Assembly (NCBI RefSeq): GCF_020085105.1
Contig: NC_058052.1
Location: 15,576,233 to 15,640,232, forward strand
Source of the DNA: Siniperca chuatsi
Lineage: Eukaryota; Chordata; Actinopteri; Centrarchiformes; Sinipercidae
DNA length: 64,000 nucleotides
Reading direction: 5' to 3'
The notes below the pieces were generated by a model. That model saw nothing but the letters and a program-made list of their open reading frames with translations. It ran no database searches and had not been told where the DNA came from. Position 1 is the first letter of the stretch. Every line of letters starts with the position of its first letter. Below, one piece after another: positions 38,101-50,010 of this stretch. The position numbers and the translations under genes were made by a program.

Positions 38101-41100
38101 TAGTTTTGTACATTATGAAACACCATTTTGATCCATATCAGGTATTTTTATTGTCTATCTTGAAAGATTTAACTTCTTAAGCACTGATTTTTAAACCATT
38201 TTATATTAATAATCTTCATAGAGACCCAAACACATGGACAGATGTTGAAAAAGAAACTGGAACACAGGTTTTTAATTTACCGGCTGCAAGGACACGTGTG
38301 TTGATGTAAGCAAACAAACTGACTGAAACAAACAGTCATGGCAAGGGTTACTCTGCTCCTTTTTCGAAACAGCCCCAATCAACAACAGGTACACCTTCAC
38401 ACTACTCCATACCACAAATTTAAATCGACAAATGTTTCAATCCCAGCGGAATCTCTGTCAGGTCAATCTGTGTATTAAAATACATTTTTGGTTTGGAGTC
38501 AGTGTGCAGGTGTTACTTCTTCTTGATGTTGGTTTCCAATACACTCCAACTGATTTGCGTACAGTTAAGCAATCCCATAAAATAAGCAGGGATGCAAAAA
38601 TACTAGAGTGAGGGGCCACTTGTACTTTCTCTGTGCATCACGACTGATACTGAAGGAGACATACCTTCTCCATCAAATGAATTCTAATAAAAGAACAACC
38701 TGTCTGCTGTATGATCGCTGCATGAATGGATGTACATAATCCTATAGGTAAAGAGGGAAACAGCAAATGTTTTAGATATATTCTAAAATGAATGTCATTG
38801 CTGCCACTCTACAGGCCTTCTCTGTATAGTATGAGTTCAATAGGCCGGTGTGAAGAGGTAGATGAAACCTACCTAGGACATGCTCTAGATAAAGTTTAAA
38901 GTTCAAGTCCTCCTGAACCTTCATCCTCAGTGGATGAAGAGTAAAATGATAAAGGCTTGAAGGCTTGTTTCAAATCTTTCACCTAATCATTTGACAATTA
39001 GAGTGAGCTCAGTCGATGTCCACCCAACGAGTATGTCAGAGGGCATGAAAGTCCTCTTTCTTTTTACGCATCATTCATGCTGATGTGACGTAATGACGTG
39101 CAGCTGAAACAAACTAAGTGAAAAAAACAGACAGACATTGTACATTCATCATTGAAATACTATAATTCCACAGTGTCTGACAGTATCGTATTGTACATAT
39201 TTTTATATTTTATGTCAATTTTCTATTTATGCTTCTTGACTTGCAGTACTTGCTTTATATGTTCTACTATGTTTATTGTTATGCACCAATATACCAAGGC
39301 AAATTCCTTGTATGTGAAAACTTCAGCATGATAAAAAGAAAATAAAAATACTACACACAAATGCAGAACAGTCTCTTCAACTTCTGTCTGATTGGCTACA
39401 TGAAATGTGTGTCATACTGACCCCCATTGCGTTTCAATTTAAAAGCCAGGGTTAGGGTTTTGGGGTTTGAGAGTCAGTCAGACTCAAACTTGACAGAACA
39501 GGATGAGATAAATGAACCCTCGTGGACTCGGGGGCCGTTAACAACTGTTTGTCTTTCCCCAGGTTCAAGGACACGCAGTTTACCTCCAGTAGCTCGTCTC
39601 TCCGTACTCTCAGCTTGTCCGGTCACCAACCAGTTTCATCTGGACGGCAGTCAGAATGAGTTGGATCTTACCAGTCATGAACTTTTATTGCATGGCTGAG
39701 AGATTGTGGAGTGATTGGTGTGGACAACTTGTTATATAAGGAATTACATAATGAACAGTAGATAATCTGTTTACTGTATGTTTATAGATATTTCTTTTTA
39801 TCAGTGTTATTGTTCTGTGTTTTTACAGACTTTTACAGACTTAGCTGGTTTTCTGTGTTAGGGCTTATTTCTTACTGTGTTCATTTTGTTGGGCGTCTTG
39901 TTTGTATTTATCTGAAGTTTTGGCCTGAAAGCTGTTTATAGCATTATCAGGCTGACGTTCAGCATTAGAGAAATATTAATATTGCCAATTTTCTTCACAC
40001 AAAGTTTTTTAAGTTCACTCAAAACAAAGCAATGGAAGTCTGTCTGTCGGCTTGAAACAGATCCAGAAGCAGATCTCGCTTCCCAAATTAACTAGGGCAG
40101 TAATTACTATCATGCTCACTGTCCTTTTACTACTACTAACTTTGCTCTCTGATTGGCTTCACTCGAACAATAAGAATCATGACATGTCAACCAATGCCTG
40201 CGAGTGACACCACACAGGAGGTGGGGTGCAAATCTTCAGCAGTGATTTGCTGTTGGTCCTGCACACTCCCCACTAGAGCAGCACTGGTCCAAGAAGAGAC
40301 TGTTCTGTATTTGTGTGTATGCTTACGTGTGTGTGTTTACATGTGTGTGTGTGCCCAATGAGAATACCAGTGGCAAAACAGTCTTACCAACCCAAGACCT
40401 CACTTAAACCTTTGAGCATTGTGATGTGTGAAATGTTTACAGTAAATTGACTCATACATTGATTATCTGATGCGTACGCCTCACTTTGTCATATAATTGC
40501 CATATAATTTGGGAAAAAATCCATTATGTTTTTTAGCAGATGACCTGAAATGGTTTACAGCAACAAAAACAAGAATCCAGGCTGACTCTATCACACACAG
40601 TCCAGCTTATGGCCGAGCAGAACAGCCAGAGGGAGTGTAGCAGCTGGGCTCATGGAGTGTCGTCCTATCCCAGCCCATTTTGGACCCTCAGCACATTCCT
40701 CTGTGAAGCTGCCACCAATGAGTGAAATATAACCATATATATACCATTCTAGCAATGCACTTTCATCACACATATTACGCATGAGCATGACAATGTTTTC
40801 ACTTCACTTGTCTACCAGTAATACCTTGTAGAAAAGTGTAATGAAAAAGCAATAATACTCTGACACGGAGTCAGAGAGGTAATGTAAATTCACCCCCTTC
40901 TGTTTTTATCAATGGTTCCTCTTATATAGCTTCTGTCTCCACTGGTGGTGGTTCTTAAAAGGGTCATAAAATAGAGACAGGATGTTTTTGAAGATGGACA
41001 CGATCTATGCAAAGCATTGTAATCCTGAAAAAAAGAATTGTCTCTTATATTGTTACAATCTATCTTCTTTGATTATGGAGGGAGTGCTCTCCTCGAGCTT

Positions 41101-41322
41101 TTAGAAAGACTGTAATACAAACTTTTCTAATATTCTTCTCTCCTTATGTCTGTAAATGAATGTGAACAAACCATTAGAAACAGCTCTCAATATCAGGGAA
41201 AAAGCATCCACTAATTAACTACATGTGGCCTCAAGACCATAGAGTTGAATCAACTTCTGCTTGACAAGTAAAACTGCTCATTTCAAGCTTCATAAAAAAG
41301 GAGTTTTTTTTTTAGGGCTGAT

Positions 41323-41332
41323 GTATTGAATT
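41323..41332. repeat. 5' target-site duplication of the LINE
   Basis: GTATTGAATT, repeated exactly at 44659-44668 on the other side of the element. Confidence 0.85.
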
Positions 41333-44300
41333 CCCCTCCTTGAACCGCCACCTTAACGTGGTGGAGGGGTTTGAGTACCCGAATGACCCTGGGAGCTATG
41401 TTGCCTGGGGCTGTATGCCCCTGGTAGGGTCACCCATGGCAAACAGGTCCAGGGTGACGGGTCAGACCAAGAGCGGTTCAGAAGACCCTTATGGATTATT
41501 TAAAATCAAGGCCAGTTACGTCGCCCGGATTGGCGCTACCGGGGCCCCACCCTGGAGCCAGGCCTGGGGTGGGTGTCCGACGGCGAGCGCCTGGTGGCCG
41601 GTGACCCGGCCGGGCACAGCCCGAAGGAGCGACGTGGGGCCGTCCTCCCGTGGACCCACCACCCGCAGGAGGATCCGTAAGGGGCCGGTGCAGAGAGATC
41701 TGGGCGGCAGTCGAAGGCAGGGGCTTCGGCGACCAGATCTCCGGACACAGAAACTGGCTCTAGGGACATGGAATGTCACTTCGCTGGGGGGGAAGGAGCC
41801 TGAGCTTGTGCGGGAGGTTGAGCGTTACCGGCTAGATATAGTCGGCCTCGCCTCCACGCACAGCCTGGGCTCTGGAACCCGTCTCCTCGAGAGGGGCTGG
41901 ACGCTCCATTTCTCTGGCGTTGCCGGCGGGGAGAGGCGGCGGGCTGGTGTGGGCCTGCTCATAGCCCCACAGCTCAGCCGTCACGTGTTGGAGTTTACCC
42001 CAGCGAACGAGAGGGTCGCGTCCCTCCGCCTCCGGGTGGGGGACAGGTCTCTCACTGTTGTGGCGGCCTACGGGCCAAACAGCAGTGCAGAGTACCAGGC
42101 CTTCTTGGAGTCCCTGGGAGGGGTACTAGACAGTGCACCACCCGGGACTCCGTTGTTCTACTGGGGACTTCAACGCCCACGTGGGCAACGACAGTGACAC
42201 CTGGAGAGGGGTAATCGGAAGGAACGGCCCCTGATCTGAACCCGAGCGGTGTTCAGTTGTTGGACTTCTGTGCTAGTTACAGTTTGTCCATAACTAACAC
42301 CATGTTCAAGCACAAGGGTGTCCATCAGTGCACGTGGCACCAGGACACCCTAGGCCGGAGGTCGATGATCGACTTTGTTGTCGTATCATCTGACCTCCGC
42401 CGCGTGTCTTGGACACTCGGGTGAAGAGAGGGGCGGAGCTGTCAACCGATCACCACCTGGTGGTGAGTTGGATCCGCTGGCGGGGAGGAAGCCGGACAGA
42501 CTTGGCAGGCCCAAGCGTATCGTGAGGGTCTGCTGGGAACGCCTGGCGGGGCCTCTGTCAGCAGGGTGTACAACTCACACCTCCGGGAGAGCTTCTCCCA
42601 GATCCCGGGAGGTTGGGGACATTGAGTCCGAGTGGACCATGTTTTCCACCTCCATTGTCGATGCGGCGGCTCGTAGCTGTGGTCGCAAGGTTTCTGGTGC
42701 CTGTCGCGCGGCAATCCCCGAACACGGTGGTGGACGCCGGAAGTAAGGGATGCCGTCAGGCTGAAGAAGGAGTCCTATCGGGCCTTGTTGGCTCGTGGGA
42801 CTCCCGAGGCAGCTGACAGGTACCGGCAGGCTAAGCGTGCTGCAGCCCGTGCGGTCACAGAGGCAAAAACTCAGGACTGGGAGAGGTTCGGAGAGGCCAT
42901 GGAGGAGGACTATCGGTCGGCCTCAAAGAAATTCTGGCAAACCGTCCGACGGCTCAGGAGGGGGAAGCAGTGCTTCACCAACACCTTGTACGGTGCGGGT
43001 GGAGAGCTGTTGACCTCGACTGGGGATGTTGTCGGACGGTGGAAGGAATACTTTGAGGATCTCCTCAATCCCGCTGTCACGCCTTCCGAAGAGGAAGCGG
43101 AGGCTGGGGACCGGAGGCGGACTCATCCATCACCCTGGCCGAAGTCACTGAGGTTGTTGGCAAGCTCCTTGGTGGCAAGGCTTCGGGGTGGATGAGATCC
43201 GTCCTGAGTATCTTAAGTCTCTGGATGTTGTGGGACTGTCTTGGCTGACACGTCTCTGCAACATCGCGTGGCGGTCTGGGACAGTGCCTCTGGACTGGCA
43301 GACCGGGTGGTGGTCCTCTGTATAAGAAGGGGGACCGGAGGGTGTGTTCCAATCACAGAGGGATCACACTTCTCAGCCTCCCGGTAAGGTCTATTCCAGG
43401 GTACTGGAGAGGAGAATTCGTCCGATAGTCGAACCTCGGATTCAGGAGGAGCAGAGTGGTTTTCGTCCCGGTCGTGGAACACTGGACCAGCTCTATACTC
43501 TCCATCGGGTGCTCGAGGGTTCATGGGAGTTTGCCCAACCAGTCCACATGTGCTTTGTGGATCTGGAGAAGGCATTCGACCGTGTGCCCGGGGCGCTTTG
43601 TGGGGAGTGCTCTGGGAGTATGGGGTCCGGGGCCCTTTGCTAAGGGCTGTCCGGTCCCTGTATAACCGAGCAGGAGCTGTGTTCGCATTGCCGGCAGTAA
43701 GTCAGACCTGTTCCCGGTGCATGTTGGACTCCGCCAGGGCTGCCCTTTGTCACCGGTTCTGTTCATAATTTATATGGACAGAATTTCTAGGCGCAGTCAG
43801 GGGCCGGAGGGTGTCCGGTTTGGGAACCACAGGATCTCATCTCTGCTGTTTGCAGATGATGTCGTTCTGATGGCTTCTTCAAACCAGGACCTGCAGCATG
43901 CACTGGGACGGTTTGCAGCCGAGTGTGAAGCAGCTGGGATGAGAATCAGCTCTTCCAAATCTGAGGCCATGGTTCTTGACCGGAAAAAGGTGGTTTGCTC
44001 TCTTCGCGTGGGTGGGGAGTCCTTGCCCCAAGTGGAGGAGTTTAAGTATCTCGGGTCTTGTTCACGAGTGAGGGACGGATGGAGCGTGAGATTGACAGGC
44101 GGATCGGTGCAGCGCCTGCAGTGATGCGGGCGCTGTATCGGACCGTTGTGGTAAAGAAGGAGCTGAGTCGAAAGACAAAGCTCTCGATTTACCGGTCAAT
44201 CTACGCCCCTGCCCTCACCTATGGTCATGAGCTTTGGGTAGTGACCGAAAGGACAAGATCGCGGATACAAGCGGCCGAAATGGGCTTCCTCCGCCGAGTG

Positions 44301-44658
44301 GCTGGGCGCTCCCTTAGAGATAGGGTGAGGAGCTCAGTCACACGGGGAGCTCGAGTAGAGCCGCTGCTCCTCCACGCCGAGAGGAGCCAGCTGAGGTGGC
44401 TAGGGCATCTGATCCGGATGCCTCCTGGACGCCCCCCTCGGGAGGTGTTCTGGGCATGTCCCACCGGGAGGCGGCCCCGGGGAAGACCCAGGACACGCTG
44501 GAGGGACTATGTCTCTCGGCTGGCCTGGGAACGCCTCGGGATCCCCCCGGAGGAGCTGGAGGAAGTGTCTGGGGCGAAGGAAGTCTGGGAGTCCCTGCTT
44601 AGACTGCTGCCCCCGCGACCCGGCCCCGGATAAGCGGAAGAAGATGGATGGATGGATG
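41333..44658 (+). mobile_element. RTE-clade non-LTR retrotransposon, full length but frame-broken
   Basis: A 3326-bp element flanked by a perfect 10-bp duplication (GTATTGAATT) and ending in a short (GGAT)n tail at about 44645-44658. It has no LTR. A GC-rich leader begins CCCCTCCTTGAACCGCCACC. An apurinic endonuclease-like domain follows (about 41755-42200: LALGTWNVTSL, LDIVGL, VVAAYGPN), then reverse transcriptase (about 43150-44050: GFRPGRGTLDQ, FVDLEKAFD, catalytic FADD at 43849-43860). The C-terminal region (44058-44633) has RWLGHLIRM and ends at TAA. The short GGAT-type tail and domain order fit the RTE/Rex3-like group of fish LINEs. The full 5' end and intact duplication suggest a fairly recent insertion. 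GC content is far above the surroundings. Confidence 0.88.
41755..44633 (+). pseudogene. LINE endonuclease/reverse transcriptase ORF, disrupted by frameshifts
   Basis: The polyprotein is spread over several frames. The first frame runs 41340-42197 but loses register near 42160, where the conserved D-F-N-A endonuclease motif should occur. The RT region changes frame near 43190, again in the linker after AFDRVPG at about 43590-43610, and again at about 44055, where the frame passes from 43717-44124 to 44058-44633. The copy therefore cannot encode a continuous protein. Residues that remain visible include the RT FADD box. Confidence 0.8.
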
Positions 44659-44668
44659 GTATTGAATT
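44659..44668. repeat. 3' target-site duplication of the LINE
   Basis: GTATTGAATT, identical to 41323-41332. Confidence 0.85.
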
Positions 44669-44794
44669 GCATTATTAAGTAAGAACTTCATAAACTGGAA
44701 ACTCACTGTACAGTACAAGTACTTGGGCAGATGTAAATGGAAACACTGTCTTATTGACAACAACAACAAAAAACTATTGGTATAATGAAGATGA

Positions 44795-45106
44795 TAATAA
44801 ATTAATCATTTCATAAATTGTTCAAGTAAAAATACAAATAAATGCAGCACCGGCCTCTCAAATGTGAGGATTTGATGCTGATCTTTGTCATGTTTGATAG
44901 TAAACTGAATGTTTTGGGGTTTTGGCCTGCTGGTTGGATAAAACAAGCAATTTGAAGACGGTCATGGTCCCTTGGGTCATGGGAAATTTCAGTGGGAATT
45001 TTTTCACTATTTTCTGACACTTTATAGACAAAACAATGAATCGATTAATTGGGAAAAGAACTGTCAGATTAATCGATAACGAATTGTTGGGTAGCCCTGA
45101 ATTCAG
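44795..45106 (-). repeat. CGATTAATCG-type dispersed repeat, inverted copy next to the LINE
   Basis: ATTAATCATTTCATAAATTG, CTCAAATGTGAGGATTTGAT, TGATAGTAAACTGAATGTTT and the end TTGGGTAGCCCT match the family at 18763-19113 in inverse sense. Confidence 0.7.
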
Positions 45107-45639
45107 CCACGGAGCAGGCTTGGTGTGTCTGCTCTGTAATGTCACTAACCTCCTGCAGGGGGCGGTCCTGCTCTGAGCCACGGCAGCTGGCAGAGTGATG
45201 TCAGGGCCTCTGCAGCTACTTTGGGACTGACCTGAAGAGACATTGAAAAGACAATGAAAATCTTACAAATACATTTTTATGCTCTCCACTGACTGTATAT
45301 ATTAGTATATTTCAGTAAATAAGAAATTCAGATGGTGGTCATTAACTTAATTAAAAAGATCAGGAGGGTTGTGGATGTTGGTATTGTTCTCAAATACTTA
45401 ATTACAGATGCGATTTATTATATTTTCATGGATGTTAACAGCTTGAACATAATCAAGGCAGTATAACTGATGAAATAAATATTCAAAAATGCAGTTACAT
45501 TGCTCTGATGAGAGCTCCACTCTGCACCATGCTGAACCTGGCACTGAGGATTCAGCTCAACGTGAGCCTTGTTTCACACCAGTCTTTGAGGAATTCCTCT
45601 GGTGTTACGTTCACATAAGGAAGGCTTTCACTGTGATTG

Positions 45640-45714
45640 GACTGATCCGAGTTTAAGGGGCTTAAGGGGTTGTAAACATCAGATTCCTCCACATTAGCAG
45701 CGAGGCACAGTCTG
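45640..45714 (+). other. Candidate 5' UTR exon of SelU/PRXL2A copy 1
   Basis: The stretch ends in a strong donor (CTG then GTGAGT at 45715) and would splice to the acceptor ending at 46189, 26 nt before the copy-1 ATG. Exact start unknown. Confidence 0.4.
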
Positions 45715-46215
45715 GTGAGTATCACCTTTTTACATTTTTTGTTGACATATTGTACATTAGCAAATGGTAAATTAACTGTTTAGCCATTAAAAACTTGACT
45801 ATTTCATCTTATTGGTATTTTTCTTTTGTTAATATGTGGAATTTGTGCACGTTGTTAATCCAATCAATCCATTCTGAATGAGTGTTGAGCGGTCACACAG
45901 AACAGCGCATTCCTGCTTTCTGAACAATAACGTGACATTTGTATAAAATCCTTGTGTTTGGGGTGCTTAAGAAGCGTAAGACAAGTGTGATGATCATCTA
46001 TTACAACGATTAGATAAAGAAATTAACAAAGCATGCATGACTGCGCCTGTTTCTGATGCACAAAGCTAAATAAAGACACAGATAATAGCCATGTTAAATT
46101 GAGCTGACCGATAAGGTAAAAACATCTTAATCTAAAAGTTGAAGCAGAACATATTTGAAAGTTAATCTTTTTGCACGTTTTCTCTGTAGGTGGCCTGTGG
46201 AGCGAGTTTAGGGTC

Positions 46216-47436
46216 ATGGTGACTGTGACTATGCTCCTGAAGGCGGTGAGCCTGTTTGTTGCAGAGTTCATCAGCTCCATCACAGACTGGTTCCAGACCA
46301 AACCAGCATGGGCCAACCTAGAAGTGCTGGAGGACACAGAACTGAAGACCACCGGAGGCGGTGAGTCAGAAAACAGAAACAAGCTGACATGCTGCACTTG
46401 GGCACTGCGAAGTTACATTCTTTTTAGTATTAAATTCCCTGTCTTTACAAATAACACCAATACATAAAGTTTTCGTGTCTGTATGACAAACTCTTAACTG
46501 GCTAAAACAGCGAGTGCATCATTCATAAGTGCCAAGATATTTAAAGGACTCCTTCATCTGAAGAATATGAGTCATACCTTATGAAGGAGAGTCAGTGACA
46601 TTTAGATTCAATAACGCTCCTCTGTCTCTTTCAGTCCATGAGCGACACAAGGCCAAATCTCTGTGGGAGAAGACTGGAGCTGTGGTCATGGTTGTACGGC
46701 GACCTGGATGATTATTGTGCAGAGAGGTATGAAATGACATGCCTGTACGTGTATCAGTAATGACAACTCTGCAGTCACCTAACTAGTAAATCTTCATTCA
46801 TGCTAACTGTTTCTCTCTGCCCTTCCCTCTCTAGGAGGCTGCCGAGCTGTCCTCTCTCAAGTCCCAGCTGCAGGACCTTGAAGTCCCTCTGTTTGCCGTG
46901 GTCAAAGAAAACCTTGGCAAGGAGCTGGACTGCTTCAAGAAGTACTTCTCTGGGAAGGTCTACGTGGATCAGAAGGTCTACTTTTGCAAAACCCTCCCCT
47001 ACACATGGCTTTAAGATATTAAGTGAAACATGGAGGGTTACAGAATTCAAGATAATAAGCTGCTTTTATATTATTCTCATAGAGAAATTTCTACGGCCCT
47101 CAATTGAGGTGGATGTTTCTCTCCATGTTTCTGCGTATTGGCGTGTGGAGGAACCTCTGGCGGGCCTACCGGAAGGGCTTCGGGGGAAACCTAAGAGGTG
47201 AAGGACTTGTCCTGGGTGGAGTCTTCGTCATTGGGCCTGGAGATCAGGTAGGCTGCAACTGACAGAATAAAAAAATTCTGACAAGCTTATCTGGACGTTT
47301 ACATGGGTTTTGAATGTGTTATTTTTCCCCCCAGGGTATTCTACTGGAGCACCGCGAGAAGGAGTTTGGGGATAAAGTGAATACGCTGGCAGTACTCAGA
47401 ACAGCCCGCAAAATGCGAGATGACATAGCAAGATAG
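46216..47436 (+). CDS. Selenoprotein U / peroxiredoxin-like 2A, tandem copy 1 (Sec-containing)
   Basis: Coding exons 46216-46360, 46635-46726, 46835-46975, 47083-47247 and 47335-47436 give 214 aa if the TGA at 46709-46711 is read as selenocysteine (codon 74). The family is a thioredoxin-fold, redox-active protein (human PRXL2A/FAM213A has Cys at this position). Signatures: LWEKTGAVVMVVRRPGU, the U-L-L-C redox pair (U74, C77), CREEAAELSSLK, LGGVFVIGPGDQ and GILLEHREKEFGDKVN. Exon lengths 145/92/141/165 equal those of copy 2, showing origin by duplication. The N-terminus (MVTVTMLLKAVSLFVAEFIS) is hydrophobic but unlike the GMWS anchor of PRXL2A. A downstream SECIS candidate (47731-47799) supports decoding. 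A polyadenylation signal AATAAA is at 47898-47903. Confidence 0.92.
46709..46711 (+). other. Selenocysteine codon (TGA), copy 1
   Basis: In-frame TGA between CGG-CGA-CCT-GGA and TTA-TTG-TGC. It aligns exactly with the cysteine of the human PRXL2A PGCFLC motif. The conserved exon continues in frame beyond it and a SECIS candidate lies about 1 kb downstream. Confidence 0.9.
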
Positions 47437-47730
47437 ACCTCAAAATGAATGGACTGTTAGTGTGGCATTATGTAATAATGGCTGTAGCATGTTTCCATTT
47501 GCACGGTCTGCATTCTTTAAACCTAAGCCAGGAGCTTTCTCTACCCAACAACATCTAACACTGTACTCTACTCATATTGCATTTGTTCCATTTGTAAATC
47601 TAATGTCATTCTGGATGCATTCAGTGTTTGCTGATATGTTATGCAATGTCACAACTCTGTGGTTAAAATGTGGCACTTTAACAGTTTATTGACCAACTGT
47701 CTGCATTTCTGGTCTTGGTTGTGTGATGGT

Positions 47731-47799
47731 CTTTTGTGTGTTTTAATGAAGATTTGTTTCTAAACTCTGCTGAGAGGACAGCTCTGATGCCAGCACGCA
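47731..47799 (+). promoter_or_regulatory. SECIS element candidate (form II), copy 1 3' UTR
   Basis: 310 nt after the stop. Core quartet ATGA at 47746-47749 faces TGAT at 47785-47788. Twelve nt separate the ATGA from AAA (47762-47764), which precedes a CTC/GAG mini-stem, the form II layout. Helix II pairs GATTTGTTT with GGACAGCTC (one mismatch, G-U pairs allowed). Helix I pairs TTTGTGTGTT-type sequence with AGCACGCAAA over about 10 bp. Confidence 0.88.
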
Positions 47800-47897
47800 A
47801 ATCCAACACTTTAAACAAGACAGTCTTGGCCTGACATGAGGGAGATTGAACTGTTGGGAGTGATTAAACGCATTTTGTGTTTGTCATCTGATAAACC

Positions 47898-47903
47898 AAT
47901 AAA
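47898..47903 (+). terminator. Polyadenylation signal of SelU copy 1
   Basis: AATAAA about 100 nt after the SECIS candidate, giving a 3' UTR of roughly 480 nt. Confidence 0.6.
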
Positions 47904-48039
47904 CCAGTCATGCTTACAGAAAGAGTATCTGCCTATTTACCTGCTCATGTGTCTTGTTTTGGCTTGTCTTGCGACTTACAAACATTCTTGTCAAAGTTAA
48001 AATCTTTCTTTGCCAGCCATCTTGCTCGATTAGTTTCCC

Positions 48040-48129
48040 TGCTCAGTGGAATGTTTAGTGCGCCTGCGCCGAGATCTGTTTACAAAACGCTTGGTGAGAG
48101 CGACGCTGTGTGTTGCTTCATTGATTCTG
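48040..48129 (+). promoter_or_regulatory. Candidate promoter / first non-coding exon of SelU copy 2
   Basis: GTGCGCCTGCGCC at about 48059-48070 resembles an NRF1 site. It is followed by an exon-like stretch ending in a strong donor (TCTG then GTGAGT at 48130). The likely splice target is the acceptor ending at 50998 of the copy-2 first coding exon. Inferred from motifs only. Confidence 0.4.
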
Positions 48130-48589
48130 GTGAGTGTGCCTTTTTTAAAAACGTCTCCTTTAACTTTATATAACAGTGGCAGCATCTAAACAACAGGTGC
48201 ACCTGCTAGCTCTAGGCCCAGACTCAATAAACTAAAGACTAAACCTTTAGCCGAGCTAACAGATAATTTATCGACCGTTGCTACGACACTGTCGTCACTG
48301 TCTCTGTGCCGTCTGTGACTAGCAACAGTAACTTTGTAGGACACTGAAAGTATGTATTTATTATGTAATCATCACTCTAATATCTCAAAAATGCTAAAAT
48401 ATCCTAGTCCTACTCGGTTACAGTTTTAAGTGTAGCCTGTAGAGCCATTAGGTAATGTCATTGATTAGACATTGACAGTAACAACAAGGTCATTATCTGT
48501 ATAATTTGCTGTCTTCCTGCGGGCGGACAGGGCGGTTACTGGTTAAGATATTTCTGCCACCTCATCTTTACATGTAGGTTAAGTGTCAG

Positions 48590-49108
48590 CAGTGGAAGAA
48601 GTATTCAGAGCCTTTACTTAAGAAAAAAGTAGCAATGTCACAGGGTAAAAAAAAAATGAATGTGTTATTTTTTTTAAATGTAGGCTATTTATTCATTTTA
48701 TAATACAAAATATTAAACCAGAACAAACAGGAAATAATATATCACACAACTACACACAGTTGCCAGACTAATAATAAACAATAATAAAAATAACAGCACA
48801 TTAATGACAGGTACAAATCAAGTTAGGTAATATATTTACCTTTTTTCAGCTATTGATAAACAGCGAGTAAAGCAAGAAATGGATCAGTACTGATGCTGTG
48901 TTGAATTGTTGCAGAAAGAGTATTACAAATTGGGGTTTTAACATCTGATAAAAAACATTTACTTTGGAAAGATGGAGAAGCTTAATTATCAAAAGTTAAA
49001 GTAAAGTTCAGTATGCAGAAGGTCATGGAGTAAAAAGTACAATATTTCCCCTTGAAGTGTAGTGGAGAAGAAGTATAAAGTAGCATAAAACGGAGTAAAA
49101 TTAAGTAA
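48590..49108. repeat. AGTACTT/AAGTAGCA-type dispersed repeat
   Basis: Contains AGTGGAAGAAGTATTCAGAG and, at the far end, AGTAAAAAGTACAATATTTC and GAAGTATAAAGTAGCATAAA. It is shared with 35640-35720 and, inverted, with 30240-30395. It separates SelU copies 1 and 2. Confidence 0.55.
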
Positions 49109-49157
49109 AAGTTACTTTACACCACTAGACATAGTGTCTAGTGGTGTAAAGTAACTT
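49109..49157. repeat. Perfect 23-bp inverted repeat with a 3-nt spacer
   Basis: The arm 49109-49131 (AAGTTACTTTACACCACTAG...) and the arm 49135-49157 are exact reverse complements around TAG. The left arm continues from the AAGTAGCA-type repeat. Confidence 0.9.
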
Positions 49158-50010
49158 GTCCTAGCATCATCCAGGCATCTCATGAATATAATACAACTCT
49201 TGATTTATTAGATGTGTTCATCATTAACAAAGTATTGGGCAACACCACGTCATGTTTGCAGTACCAGTGTTGACAGCTCCTTTCACTCCTCGCTCTGCAG
49301 ACACATTCAAGGAACCTAGACTCTTCCTTGTGTTGCAGGCGTAGGCGTCTGTCCCTATTGGCTGCTGCTGTTATTTTTTTTCAGCCCTTTGTCCTCCCCA
49401 GTGATAAAGTGTCAGAACACAAATGCATTTGGCTGATTTAGTGTTTGACACTGGATGAGCTAAGTCCCGGGAGAAAAGATATTTCTTCGCATTTTGGAAA
49501 CAAGTTAGTATATAAAACAATTTTAGTTTTCAATTGGTTATAGACATAAGATAGATTTGATCCTTCTTAAACTTGAATTTCTCTGTGTAGCATATTGTAA
49601 ACTGATTTATATGTTTGTGTTTTCAGTGTAATTTATGTGTTGATGTGTTTAAACCACAAACAAGAGAGCTTAGGGTGCAAGAAAAGGAAGTTTCTTTGTA
49701 AATGGAGAACTGTTACACTCCAGTAAGATGATTAAAATCAAAACCACGCTTTGATCGTGCTTTACTTTCGGTATAACACAGTCTACAGGGTGGGTAATAA
49801 TTCTTAATAAGCAAATGTAACACCTGGCTAACAAGGTATAACATTTTGTCTGGGTAGTCTAAACATGAAGAATGATGCCTAGGTGTTTTTCTCTTAAATC
49901 TGTGAAGTCAATTGCAGGCTCCTTGAAAGTAGGGCTTGCAGTAGAGGTGGATTATACTGTCTTTGAAATGGTCTGTGGCATAGAAAGGACTTGTGTTTCT
50001 TTCTTTCAGT

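Larger units (their letters stand above)
34100..41322. other. Gene-poor intergenic region
   Basis: No coding exon with recognisable homology was found on either strand. It holds the inverted CGATTAATCG-type fragment (34524-34680), the AGTACTT-type repeat (34680-35455 and about 35520-35780) with a nested MITE, and otherwise AT-rich unique-looking DNA. Open frames of 60-130 codons here lack domains and are treated as chance. Confidence 0.6.

Noticed and set aside
41516-44672. Antisense and alternate-frame open frames across the LINE
   Set aside because: They are GC-rich shadow frames of the retrotransposon without conserved motifs.
46709-46711. Reading the copy-1 TGA as a premature stop and calling a pseudogene
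   Set aside because: Three conserved exons follow in frame, the tandem copy has TGA at the same codon, the position equals a human redox cysteine, and a SECIS candidate follows.
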